Assembly (NCBI GenBank): GCA_050050615.1
Contig: JASFTV010000113.1
Location: forward strand, 1 to 9,898
Length of the DNA stretch: 9,898 nt
Origin: JASFTV01 sp050050615
GTDB lineage: Bacteria; Desulfobacterota; DSM-4660; Desulfatiglandales; HGW-15
Direction: 5' to 3'
Below, piece by piece: positions 1 to 6,037 of the stretch (position 1 is the first letter of the stretch; each line of letters opens with the position of its first letter). The translations under genes and the position numbers were made by a program. The notes beneath the pieces were generated by a model, which was not told where the DNA came from, searched no databases, and was given only the letters and a program-made list of their open reading frames with translations.

Positions 1-1677
1 ACCCTCGGTGTTAAGGAAGATGACCGTTGGAACGCCTCTGACCCCGTATCTTTTGAGGACCTCATCCTGAAAAGGATGACGGCGTGTCAGGTCCAGGCGT
101 ACGGTCGTGAAGTTGCGGCTCAAAACTAAGACCTCCGGATCCTTGAAGACCGCATCCTCCAGAGCCCGGCATGGCCCACACCACTCAGCATAAAAGTCCA
201 ATATGATCGGCTTGTCATCTCTCACCGCCTCGGCCATGAAGGTCTCATCATAGGGTGCCCAGCGAATCCCCTGACTCTCGTGGTGTGCCGACCAGACATA
301 GGTGAGGGCTACGAGGAACAGAATCACACTGAACACCTTTTTGAAATAGGGGAAAGCGCGGATCGTGGTTCCGGTTTTATCAAGCCAGCCGAGATGAATA
401 CTGGCAGCGATGATGACCCCAGCGACAAGGCCGGATTTGACCACGGCGTGCGGGGTCATGATGCTGACCATGTATCCCGCCATACCGATAAGAACCCAGC
501 CCATGAATTTTCTTATCCAGATCATCCAGTCCCCGGACAGGGGCAATCGGTCTACAGCGCCAGAGAACATGGCGAGAATGGCCAGGGGAAGCCCGAGGCC
601 AATACTCAGGATAAAGAAACAGAGGAAGCCCAAGAAGGGGTCTCCTTTTTGGCCGACATAGGTGAGGAGACCAAGGATAAAGGGCCCGAGACAGGGGGCT
701 GCGACAATGCCGAGGGTGAGACCCATGAAGAAAGTCCCGAAGAAGCCCCCGTAAGACTTTGAGGCAGTCCTGGTCAGCCCTGCCGGGAGACGGAGCTCCC
801 ACAATCCGAAGGAGCTCAGGCCTAAGAAAATAAATAGCCCGGCCATAAAGATCAGGACAAGAGGGTGCTGGAGGGCGGAGCCTAGCATGCGCCCTGATAG
901 GGCAGCCCACAGCCCAAGTGCGGAATTCGTGATGGCCAAACCGAGCATATAAAGCGCCGCGTGGAACAAGGTATGACTGCGGATCTGTTGGCTTCTTCCA
1001 CCAAAATAGGAGACGGTTATGGGAATAAGGGGGTAAATGCATGGGGTCAGGTTCAGCGCCAATCCTCCCAAGAAAAACCCCAGAAGTGTCAACCACAGGC
1101 CAGCTCCTAGCCTCATCCCCATCATACCCCCCTGGAAATCGCTCTCATCCGTTGCGGCAGAAAAGAAATGCTGATTAAGGGCCGTGGTGGGCGTGCCTTG
1201 GGGTACAATGAAGAGAGGGATAGATATCGTAAGCGTCTCTGGGGGCAGGCAGGACTTCTCTGAGCAGGCTTGATATGAAAGCGTCCCTTTGATCATTTGC
1301 TCTCCCTCTGGCGCATGTTCCATGACCACGAGGGTTGCGCTGACCAATATATCACTTGAAAAGACCTCAATAGGGTGCGCTGTATAATCAAATTTCACCT
1401 TCTCAGGAACTGGAAACTGGATATCCTTCACTTTTAGTTCCGGAAAATCATCGAACGAGAGGACGGTTGGAATGAGTTCACTGGCTCCTGCCTCGGTACC
1501 GTGAAGATACCAAGATGCCGAGATACTCAAACGGAAGAGCAAGGGGTAGGTTTTGTCCACCTCATAACGGTCCTGAGAGTGAATGACCTCCACCTCTACC
1601 GTCGAAGCCGAAGCAAAGATCGGCGCGGCGAGGCCCAACGCGAGCAAGACAAGTAAAGCGCTTACAGATTTTTTCAT
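1..1677 (-). CDS. dsbD: Thiol:disulfide interchange protein DsbD, C-terminus cut by window edge
   Basis: DsbD carries electrons from cytoplasmic thioredoxin across the inner membrane to periplasmic thiol oxidoreductases. Seen here: one open frame of 559 codons from ATG at 1677 to the window edge with no stop. It has a signal peptide (about residues 1-22, MKK then a Leu/Ala-rich core). An N-terminal periplasmic domain carries the cysteine pair C138/C143 followed by Leu-Pro-Pro, as in the DsbC-reducing domain. A membrane domain (about 188-463, roughly eight segments) carries the two conserved cysteines C213 (TPCIYP) and C329 (APCLGP). A C-terminal thioredoxin fold has WCGPC at 499-503 and the cis-Pro motif GVPT near the edge. 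All three redox pairs are present, so the protein should be functional. Family members are about 565-600 residues, so only a few dozen residues should be missing. The active site is WCGPC, like thioredoxin, rather than the WCVAC/WCVSC common in DsbD. No good Shine-Dalgarno precedes the ATG, but MKK plus signal peptide fits best. It is divergent from the primase-helicase. Confidence 0.95.
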   Translation of the reverse strand, partial: MKKSVSALLVLLALGLAAPIFASASTVEVEVIHSQDRYEVDKTYPLLFRLSISASWYLHGTEAGASELIPTVLSFDDFPELKVKDIQFPVPEKVKFDYTAHPIEVFSSDILVSATLVVMEHAPEGEQMIKGTLSYQACSEKSCLPPETLTISIPLFIVPQGTPTTALNQHFFSAATDESDFQGGMMGMRLGAGLWLTLLGFFLGGLALNLTPCIYPLIPITVSYFGGRSQQIRSHTLFHAALYMLGLAITNSALGLWAALSGRMLGSALQHPLVLIFMAGLFIFLGLSSFGLWELRLPAGLTRTASKSYGGFFGTFFMGLTLGIVAAPCLGPFILGLLTYVGQKGDPFLGFLCFFILSIGLGLPLAILAMFSGAVDRLPLSGDWMIWIRKFMGWVLIGMAGYMVSIMTPHAVVKSGLVAGVIIAASIHLGWLDKTGTTIRAFPYFKKVFSVILFLVALTYVWSAHHESQGIRWAPYDETFMAEAVRDDKPIILDFYAEWCGPCRALEDAVFKDPEVLVLSRNFTTVRLDLTRRHPFQDEVLKRYGVRGVPTVIFLNTEG

Positions 1678-1761
1678 TATGGCTACATTGGACACGAGCC
1701 ACAAGATACCCTGGTCGTGTTCCTTTCCGGATTTTTGCCTATTTTCAAAGCCTATGCTATG

Positions 1762-1789
1762 ATTATACTGCATTAGCGAGCATAATCAG
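1762..1789 (-). promoter_or_regulatory. Candidate dsbD promoter
   Basis: On the minus strand there is a perfect TATAAT (1767 down to 1762) preceded, 16 nt upstream, by CTGATT (1789 to 1784), three of six matches to TTGACA. Transcription from here would start near 1755 and give a leader of about 78 nt before the dsbD ATG. The -10 match is strong and the -35 is weak. Both boxes lie within the arms of an inverted repeat (see findings), which may be an operator. Confidence 0.45.
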
Positions 1790-1810
1790 ACTCTTAGGGA
1801 AGGGATTCTT

Positions 1811-1841
1811 TTGTGAGGTTACTCTGTTTGTCCTCTATATT
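1811..1841 (+). promoter_or_regulatory. Weak candidate promoter of the primase-helicase gene
   Basis: TTGTGA (1811-1816) and TATATT (1836-1841) resemble sigma-70 boxes, but the spacer is 19 nt, longer than the optimum. The position is right for the gene starting at 1870, giving a very short leader. A short palindrome, CTCAT-GA-ATGAG (1844-1855), lies between it and the ribosome binding site. Low confidence. Confidence 0.22.
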
Positions 1842-1852
1842 AACTCATGAAT

Positions 1853-1860
1853 GAGGGAGA
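1853..1860 (+). promoter_or_regulatory. Ribosome binding site fixing the primase-helicase start
   Basis: GAGGGAGA ends 9 nt before the ATG at 1870. It is the only convincing Shine-Dalgarno near the start of this open frame and supports that ATG. Confidence 0.6.
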
Positions 1861-1869
1861 TGTCTATTC

Positions 1870-3645
1870 ATGGATCGCGTTGATCAGCTAAAGGCATTCT
1901 ATCTGGAACACATTCCCGGAGCAAGGATTGAGGGAAATATCCTGAAAGGGACCTGCCCCTTTTGTGGGACTCGTGGGAAAGGGAAGCCCGGAACGATGGT
2001 GGCGTATCTCGATCCGGAAAGCTTTTTTGTGGGATATTTCAGATGCTTAAACAGGTGTCAGCCTGGCGGATTTCCTCTTTATTTTGGAAAGATGGTGGGA
2101 TCGGATCCGCGGAAGGTGCCTGGGTACGACCCTGACCTTGAGGTTCATGTGCGCGACGTCGTCTATCCCACGAGAAATCTCAATACCGAGGTCAATAAAT
2201 TCAGAACCCTCATGAGCGAAGGCGAATATGCGCATTTCAAGGAATTTGGGGTGTCAAAATCTGTGGTCGATGAAATGCATATCGGCTACAATGGCCGATA
2301 CCTGGTGTATCCCTATTTCATGGAAGATGGAAATTGCTACGCCGCGCGATGTGTGATGCCCGGACGGCCGGAGGATAATTTTTGGCACGGGGATGAGACA
2401 TTTTTTTCAGAAGAATTTCGGATATTTAATGTGGAGGAGATAGAGAGGTGTGAAAATGGAGCCCTCTTTGTCGTAGAGGGCGAGGACAATCTTCTTGCCC
2501 TCAGAGAGTTGGGCTATCCCGGTATTGCCGTCTCCGCCTTTCCTGATCTGGAAGCGCTCAATCAAGAAAGGCTGGCTTTCATCAACCATGTTTTCCTGAT
2601 TATGAGTCATTCTCCGGAGGCGCAACTCGCAGCGCGCTCCCTGGCCATGAACCTGGGCTACAAGGCAAGGATTCTAAAATGGCCTCCCGGCTACAAGCGC
2701 GGCTATTCCCTCTGCCACCTCGCAAAAGACAGAGGCGAGCATTTCAGAGGGGCTGTGACCTCCATGATAAGGGCCTCAGAGTCCTTCTCTCCCTTTCATT
2801 CTCCCGAGAAAGAGCACCATCGATTTTTCCAGCATCTGGAAAAAGAGAGGGGACAAGAACTCCTTGGGCTGAGCGCAGGTTTCGAGAAACTGGATTACGC
2901 CCTCAGTGGCATTCGTGGCATCAACATCATGGGGGGGCAGCCCAAGGCAGGAAAGTCCTGTTTTTTTATGCAGATTTCAACAGAGATGGCCAGAAGGAAA
3001 ATCCCTGTGATCTACTACGACTTTGAGAACGGTCGCCAAAACATATACACAAGGACCCTTTGCCGGTTGAGCAGGCTTTCTGAGAAAGAGATCAGACTTG
3101 AAGACCTGGAAAAAGAAGGGGCTTTGGACAAGCTTGAAAAAACCCGGCTGGATTTCAAAGAAATGCTCGGCTATTTTCATGTCGTCACAGACAGAAAACT
3201 TAGCCCTGATATGGTGCGAAGGCAGATCGATTTTCTGCAACACGAAACCCGACAGGACAGCGCCCTGGTGGTTGTTGACAGCCTCCATAAATTGCCATTC
3301 AAGAGTCTCTCTGAAAGGAGGACAGGCATTGATGAATGGCTTCGTCATATGGAAGCGATTCGTGATGAACAGAATGTCTCTTTTCTCGTCATTTCTGAAC
3401 TATCACGGGGTGAAGGCGGCCGTTATGATGAAAAGCCTGATCTGGGCTCGTTCAAAGAATCAGGGGATATCGAATATAGCGCAGACAATGCCATGATACT
3501 TTCACCTGATTGGGATCCCCTGGAGCCTTTTTCTTCGGGGGAGAGGAAAAGCACATTATGGCTGGTGGCGAGCAGAGAAAACAACCCGGGCAAGATTGCT
3601 GAATATGCGCTGGAGTATCCTTACTGGGGGTTCAGGGAGCTCTAG
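1870..3645 (+). CDS. Primase-helicase (T7 gp4/Twinkle architecture) with altered TOPRIM domain
   Basis: The 591-residue protein combines three modules. Residues 29-63 form a Cys4 zinc motif (C29-x2-C32, then C59-x3-C63) like that of DnaG/gp4 primases. Residues about 195-275 look like a TOPRIM domain: hydrophobic strand then E203-G-E205, but the later metal-binding Asp pair aligns with S246 and S248. Residues about 335-591 form a DnaB-type RecA motor: Walker A GQPKAGKS at 356-363, probable catalytic Glu E386 in DFEN, Walker B ending at D470 (LVVVDS), the LSRGEGG/ESGDIEYSAD block around 511-530, and SREN-PG with R569 as a possible arginine finger. In known relatives the zinc and TOPRIM parts prime and the C-terminal ring unwinds DNA 5'-3'. 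Here unwinding is likely and priming doubtful. No replication, phage or plasmid gene lies beside it, so its role is unknown. It is convergent with the coiled-coil cluster downstream. The architecture is clear; the biological role is not. Confidence 0.85.
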   Translation: MDRVDQLKAFYLEHIPGARIEGNILKGTCPFCGTRGKGKPGTMVAYLDPESFFVGYFRCLNRCQPGGFPLYFGKMVGSDPRKVPGYDPDLEVHVRDVVYPTRNLNTEVNKFRTLMSEGEYAHFKEFGVSKSVVDEMHIGYNGRYLVYPYFMEDGNCYAARCVMPGRPEDNFWHGDETFFSEEFRIFNVEEIERCENGALFVVEGEDNLLALRELGYPGIAVSAFPDLEALNQERLAFINHVFLIMSHSPEAQLAARSLAMNLGYKARILKWPPGYKRGYSLCHLAKDRGEHFRGAVTSMIRASESFSPFHSPEKEHHRFFQHLEKERGQELLGLSAGFEKLDYALSGIRGINIMGGQPKAGKSCFFMQISTEMARRKIPVIYYDFENGRQNIYTRTLCRLSRLSEKEIRLEDLEKEGALDKLEKTRLDFKEMLGYFHVVTDRKLSPDMVRRQIDFLQHETRQDSALVVVDSLHKLPFKSLSERRTGIDEWLRHMEAIRDEQNVSFLVISELSRGEGGRYDEKPDLGSFKESGDIEYSADNAMILSPDWDPLEPFSSGERKSTLWLVASRENNPGKIAEYALEYPYWGFREL

Positions 3646-3650
3646 TGTAC

Positions 3651-3728
3651 TGTAACACAAATAACTTATCCAAATGACAATGACGGCCCCCCGCTGCGAT
3701 TGAAGGTTGTCAAGTTATTTGCGATACA
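3651..3728. repeat. Inverted repeat in the convergent intergenic region
   Basis: Left arm 3651-3667 and right arm 3712-3728 pair at 15 of 17 positions, with ten consecutive perfect pairs (CAAATAACTT against AAGTTATTTG). The 44-nt centre is GC-rich in its middle. The repeat lies 6 nt past the primase-helicase stop and before the end of the minus-strand cluster, so it could act as a two-way terminator. It lacks a clean T-run, and a small palindromic element is the alternative. Confidence 0.55.
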
Positions 3729-3815
3729 CAATGCTAGCAGGCTTTTGAAAAACGCTGATCTCCCCGCCGAGAGGCGAATTCATCACCTTACGCCTTGCAC
3801 CCTAAGCCTTGTGCG

Positions 3816-4118
3816 TCACCGAAGAGGCTTTCTGTATGGGAGCGGTTCTTTGCTCCCTTCCAGAACGCTGCGCATTCGATCCCGTTCGGCTCTCGCCTTT
3901 CGAAGCTGTTCTTCTAAATCACGCTTTTGCTCAGCCGGTGCTGACTTGAAACGCTTCTCCAGCGTTTCCACCTCTTTCTCTAGCCGATAGAGATCTCGTG
4001 CTATCATTCGGATAGACATAGCCGGTCCATGCTTACGCCAATCCCTAAGTTTGGAATGTCCGTCGCCCCCACCCAGAGCTTTCGGTCGAGCCCTTTCTGG
4101 CCGCGGTTTTCTGTTCAA
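3816..4118 (-). CDS. Small charged coiled-coil protein, unknown function
   Basis: A 100-residue, very basic and charged product that I do not recognise. The first 30 residues are Arg/Lys/Gly-rich and probably disordered. From about residue 33 (GPAMSIRMIARDLYRL) to 85 it is strongly helical with heptad-like Leu spacing and many Glu/Lys/Arg, suggesting a coiled coil. There is no signal peptide or membrane segment, so a cytoplasmic location is expected. The assumed start is TTG at 4118, whose bases overlap the stop of the preceding gene (TTGA); this fits translational coupling. An alternative is the internal ATG at 4019 (residue 34), also without a good Shine-Dalgarno. It is the last gene of the cluster. 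Confidence 0.6.
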   Translation of the reverse strand: MNRKPRPERARPKALGGGDGHSKLRDWRKHGPAMSIRMIARDLYRLEKEVETLEKRFKSAPAEQKRDLEEQLRKARAERDRMRSVLEGSKEPLPYRKPLR

Positions 4119-4486
4119 GTCTGTATAGGTTCCGGGGCGTCATCTTTACGATGAAATTCCCGGAGCCATTTCCTCAGCCTCTCTATTTCACGGCGCAAAT
4201 GAGGCAGTATTTCCTTCCGCACTTTTTCTTCAGTCTCTTTTTCCAGTCTCTTCAATTCCTCCAGCAGGTGTTTGAGTTGTCTCTCAATCTCTTCAAATTC
4301 TTTGCTTTCGGTGTCCTGATTGGACCGGGAATCTGCAAAAGCCATCTTGATGCGCTCGCACGAGGGGTTCTCTGCATGAAGCGGCTTCTTGGGTTCGAGG
4401 TCCTGTGGAATCCAGCCCAAGGCGGGACCCCCCAGTCCCAAAAGAAAAAAAAGAATGGGAAAAAGGGTTATCCGATTATTGAACAT
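4115..4486 (-). CDS. Secreted coiled-coil protein, unknown function
   Basis: A 123-residue product with an N-terminal signal peptide: MFNNR, then a hydrophobic stretch (about 8-22) ending in a PALG|W-like cleavage site. There is no lipobox cysteine, so it is probably soluble in the periplasm. After a short linker, residues about 58-112 form a long amphipathic helix very rich in Glu, Lys, Arg and Leu in heptad pattern, so a coiled coil is likely. The ATG at 4486 is preceded by AGGGGA at 5 nt spacing, a good ribosome binding site. Its start overlaps the end of the upstream small gene by 11 nt and its stop overlaps the next start. No known family recognised. Confidence 0.7.
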   Translation of the reverse strand: MFNNRITLFPILFFLLGLGGPALGWIPQDLEPKKPLHAENPSCERIKMAFADSRSNQDTESKEFEEIERQLKHLLEELKRLEKETEEKVRKEILPHLRREIERLRKWLREFHRKDDAPEPIQT

Positions 4487-4676
4487 GTCTGTCCCCTGTT
4501 AAAATGGCGGCTTTTGATGGAAGCATACCGGCCAGCTCTTCAGGGCCGAAGTCGAGCCTAGCGAAGAGCTTTTTCTCAACCGCTTTGCACAGCTCAAGAT
4601 TCTCCCTGATCAGTCGGTAAAGCTGTTTCTCATTCTTTCCGTAGCGCCAAAGGAGATATTCTAGTCGTTCTTCCAA
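4476..4676 (-). CDS. Small helical protein, unknown; start uncertain, possible frameshift
   Basis: A 66-residue frame from TTG at 4676, rich in Leu, Glu and Lys (LEYLLWRYG, then KNEKQLYRLIRENLELC), predicted all-helical and cytoplasmic. The 11-nt overlap with the downstream secreted coiled-coil gene supports coding. There is no Shine-Dalgarno before the TTG. Just upstream, ATG at 4692 reads ATG AAA AAA and stays open to 4661 in another frame. One extra A in that A6 run would give M-K-K-I-V-S-L-E-E-R and join smoothly to this frame, so the true start may be 4692 with a frameshift or sequencing indel. I do not recognise the family. Confidence 0.45.
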   Translation of the reverse strand: MEERLEYLLWRYGKNEKQLYRLIRENLELCKAVEKKLFARLDFGPEELAGMLPSKAAILTGDRHVQ

Positions 4677-5067
4677 GCTGACGATTTTTTCATGAGTTCA
4701 AAACACTTTTCAGCTGCTAGAATGATAACGACGCGTCCTTTTGTTTGATCTTTTTCACGCTCTCTCGCTCCGTTTATGTTACAGCACAGTAGAAGAGTTT
4801 CGAGGAAATGGCAAGATGTATTTCCTATCAGGCAGACCCTCGAAAGCACCTCTCAATCTTGCCTGAGGATGCTATGCCATCAAGAGGAAAGTCTTCACAG
4901 AGGGGATGAACTACTCCTTATTGAAATGAGGTTCTTAGGCTGGGCACTCAGGGTGTTGTCCATAGGCGCAATCCTGTCCGGGCGGTGAGAGTTGACAATG
5001 TGTTCAGTTATTATGAAAATAGGATATGCGTGACCAATTCCATTCGGATACCGAGGATAGGGAAAGG
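4677..5067. other. Divergent intergenic region, no convincing gene
   Basis: About 390 nt between the minus-strand small-gene cluster and the methyltransferase. It holds two competing inverted repeats: TTTCGAGG/CCTCGAAA (4798-4805 and 4838-4845) and AGGAAAT/ATTTCCT (4803-4809 and 4820-4826). A TTGACA-type promoter for the plus-strand gene lies near its right end. Open frames here are short, lack ribosome binding sites and look non-coding, except for the possible N-terminal extension of the small gene near 4692. Confidence 0.5.
4992..5020 (+). promoter_or_regulatory. Candidate sigma-70 promoter of the methyltransferase gene
   Basis: A perfect TTGACA (4992-4997) is followed after 17 nt by GAAAAT (5015-5020), four of six matches to TATAAT. 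The predicted transcription start is near 5027. That would exclude the upstream ATG at 5026 except as leaderless translation, and supports the start at 5068 with a leader of about 40 nt. Confidence 0.42.
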
Positions 5068-5832
5068 ATGGCAAAAAGGATGACACGCCTGTTCGTTATG
5101 GTGCTGGTGTCGTGGTTCGTTCTGATGATCCAAGTGGCTGGCGTTCTATCGAAGGCCGAGGCGGAAGATCGGGAAGAGGCGCGGTTCCGTTCACTTCGAG
5201 AGAAGATGGTGAAAGAGCAGATATCGGATCCGCCCGATTATCGCGAGCCAGTGAGGGATCAAAATGTCTTAGCGGCCATGCTGCAGGTTCAAAGGCATCT
5301 GTTTGTGAACCCCCGGCACAGGGAGAGGGCTTACGGGGATCATCCACTTCCCATCGGGTACGGCCAGACCATCTCCCAACCCTATATTGTTGCGCTCATG
5401 ACAGAGATGCTTGAGGTTAAGCCGGAACACAAAGCGCTGGAGATTGGAACCGGCTCCGGATATCAGGCGGCGATTCTTTCGCTCCTGGTTAAAGAGGTCT
5501 ATTCTGTTGAGATTATAAAGGCGCTTGCGGATCGGGCAAGCGAGCGGCTTAAGCGGCTTAACTACCGGAATGCTTACGTGAAGATTGACGACGGGTATTA
5601 CGGTTGGGAAGAATACGCCCCCTTTGATCGGATTATCGTGACCTGCGCGGCCACATTGGTCCCGCCTCCTTTACTAAAACAACTCAAGCCCGGGGGTAAG
5701 ATGTGTATTCCTGTGGGGGGGCGATATACGATTCAGCACCTAACCATGGTTGAGAAATCGAAGGAGGGCAAGATCACCATGCGAAAGATGCTTCCTGTTC
5801 GTTTCGTCCCTCTCACCCGATCCATAAGATGA
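5068..5832 (+). CDS. pcm: Protein-L-isoaspartate O-methyltransferase with signal peptide
   Basis: The enzyme uses S-adenosylmethionine to methylate isoaspartyl residues in aged proteins, starting their repair. Seen: 254 residues from ATG at 5068. The family signature runs from YGDHPLPIGYGQ (89-100) into TISQP. The SAM loop LEIGTGSGY is at 124-132, followed by the acidic strand SVEII and the DGYYGW motif; FDRIIVTCAA and LKPGGKMCIPVG lie beyond. E. coli Pcm is about 208 residues and cytosolic. This one has a basic start (MAKR), a hydrophobic core about 8-27 and an AEA|ED cleavage-like site near 30-32, so export or N-in membrane anchoring is predicted. Start choice: AGGG lies 5 nt before ATG 5068; the in-frame ATG at 5026 adds 14 residues but has no well-spaced site and sits on the predicted transcription start. 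It may be cotranscribed with the next gene after a gap of about 205 nt. Confidence 0.9.
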   Translation: MAKRMTRLFVMVLVSWFVLMIQVAGVLSKAEAEDREEARFRSLREKMVKEQISDPPDYREPVRDQNVLAAMLQVQRHLFVNPRHRERAYGDHPLPIGYGQTISQPYIVALMTEMLEVKPEHKALEIGTGSGYQAAILSLLVKEVYSVEIIKALADRASERLKRLNYRNAYVKIDDGYYGWEEYAPFDRIIVTCAATLVPPPLLKQLKPGGKMCIPVGGRYTIQHLTMVEKSKEGKITMRKMLPVRFVPLTRSIR

Positions 5833-6037
5833 CCATGAGCCAAATGTCCAATGAAAAAGCTCAAATGCCACAGCAATTCCCTATGGCCACGGGCTAAGAA
5901 AAAGCGCTAAACTCTCAGTTGTCCTGGTGGGTACTGGGGCTTTGAAGTTGGGATTTGATATTTGCATCTGGGTCTGTGGGTACACGCCTTAGCCCTAGTG
6001 ATTGCCCGCCTATCGCTTTATGCACGACAGGGATTCA
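5833..6037 (+). other. Gap between pcm and the spermidine-synthase-like gene
   Basis: No credible gene and no clear terminator. The left part repeats CAAATG-like words (5841-5867) and the right part has complementary ATTTG words (5952-5964). CAAATGTCCAATG (5841-5853) and GATTTGATATTTG (5952-5964) match as an inverted repeat at 10 of 13 positions. Confidence 0.35.

Noticed and set aside
380..1096. A 238-codon open frame on the minus strand
   Set aside because: It is an out-of-frame shadow of dsbD, whose own frame is uninterrupted from 1677 to 1 and carries all conserved cysteines.
3765..3776. CGCC-GAGA-GGCG hairpin as terminator of the minus-strand cluster
   Set aside because: Only four base pairs and no T-run on either strand.
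4661..4849. A 62-codon minus-strand frame from GTG at 4849
   Set aside because: There is no Shine-Dalgarno and the first half looks non-coding; only its final codons from ATG 4692 may belong to the next gene through a frameshift.
5026..5067. Longer methyltransferase start at ATG 5026
   Set aside because: It has no spaced Shine-Dalgarno, coincides with the predicted transcription start and would put 14 polar residues ahead of the signal peptide.
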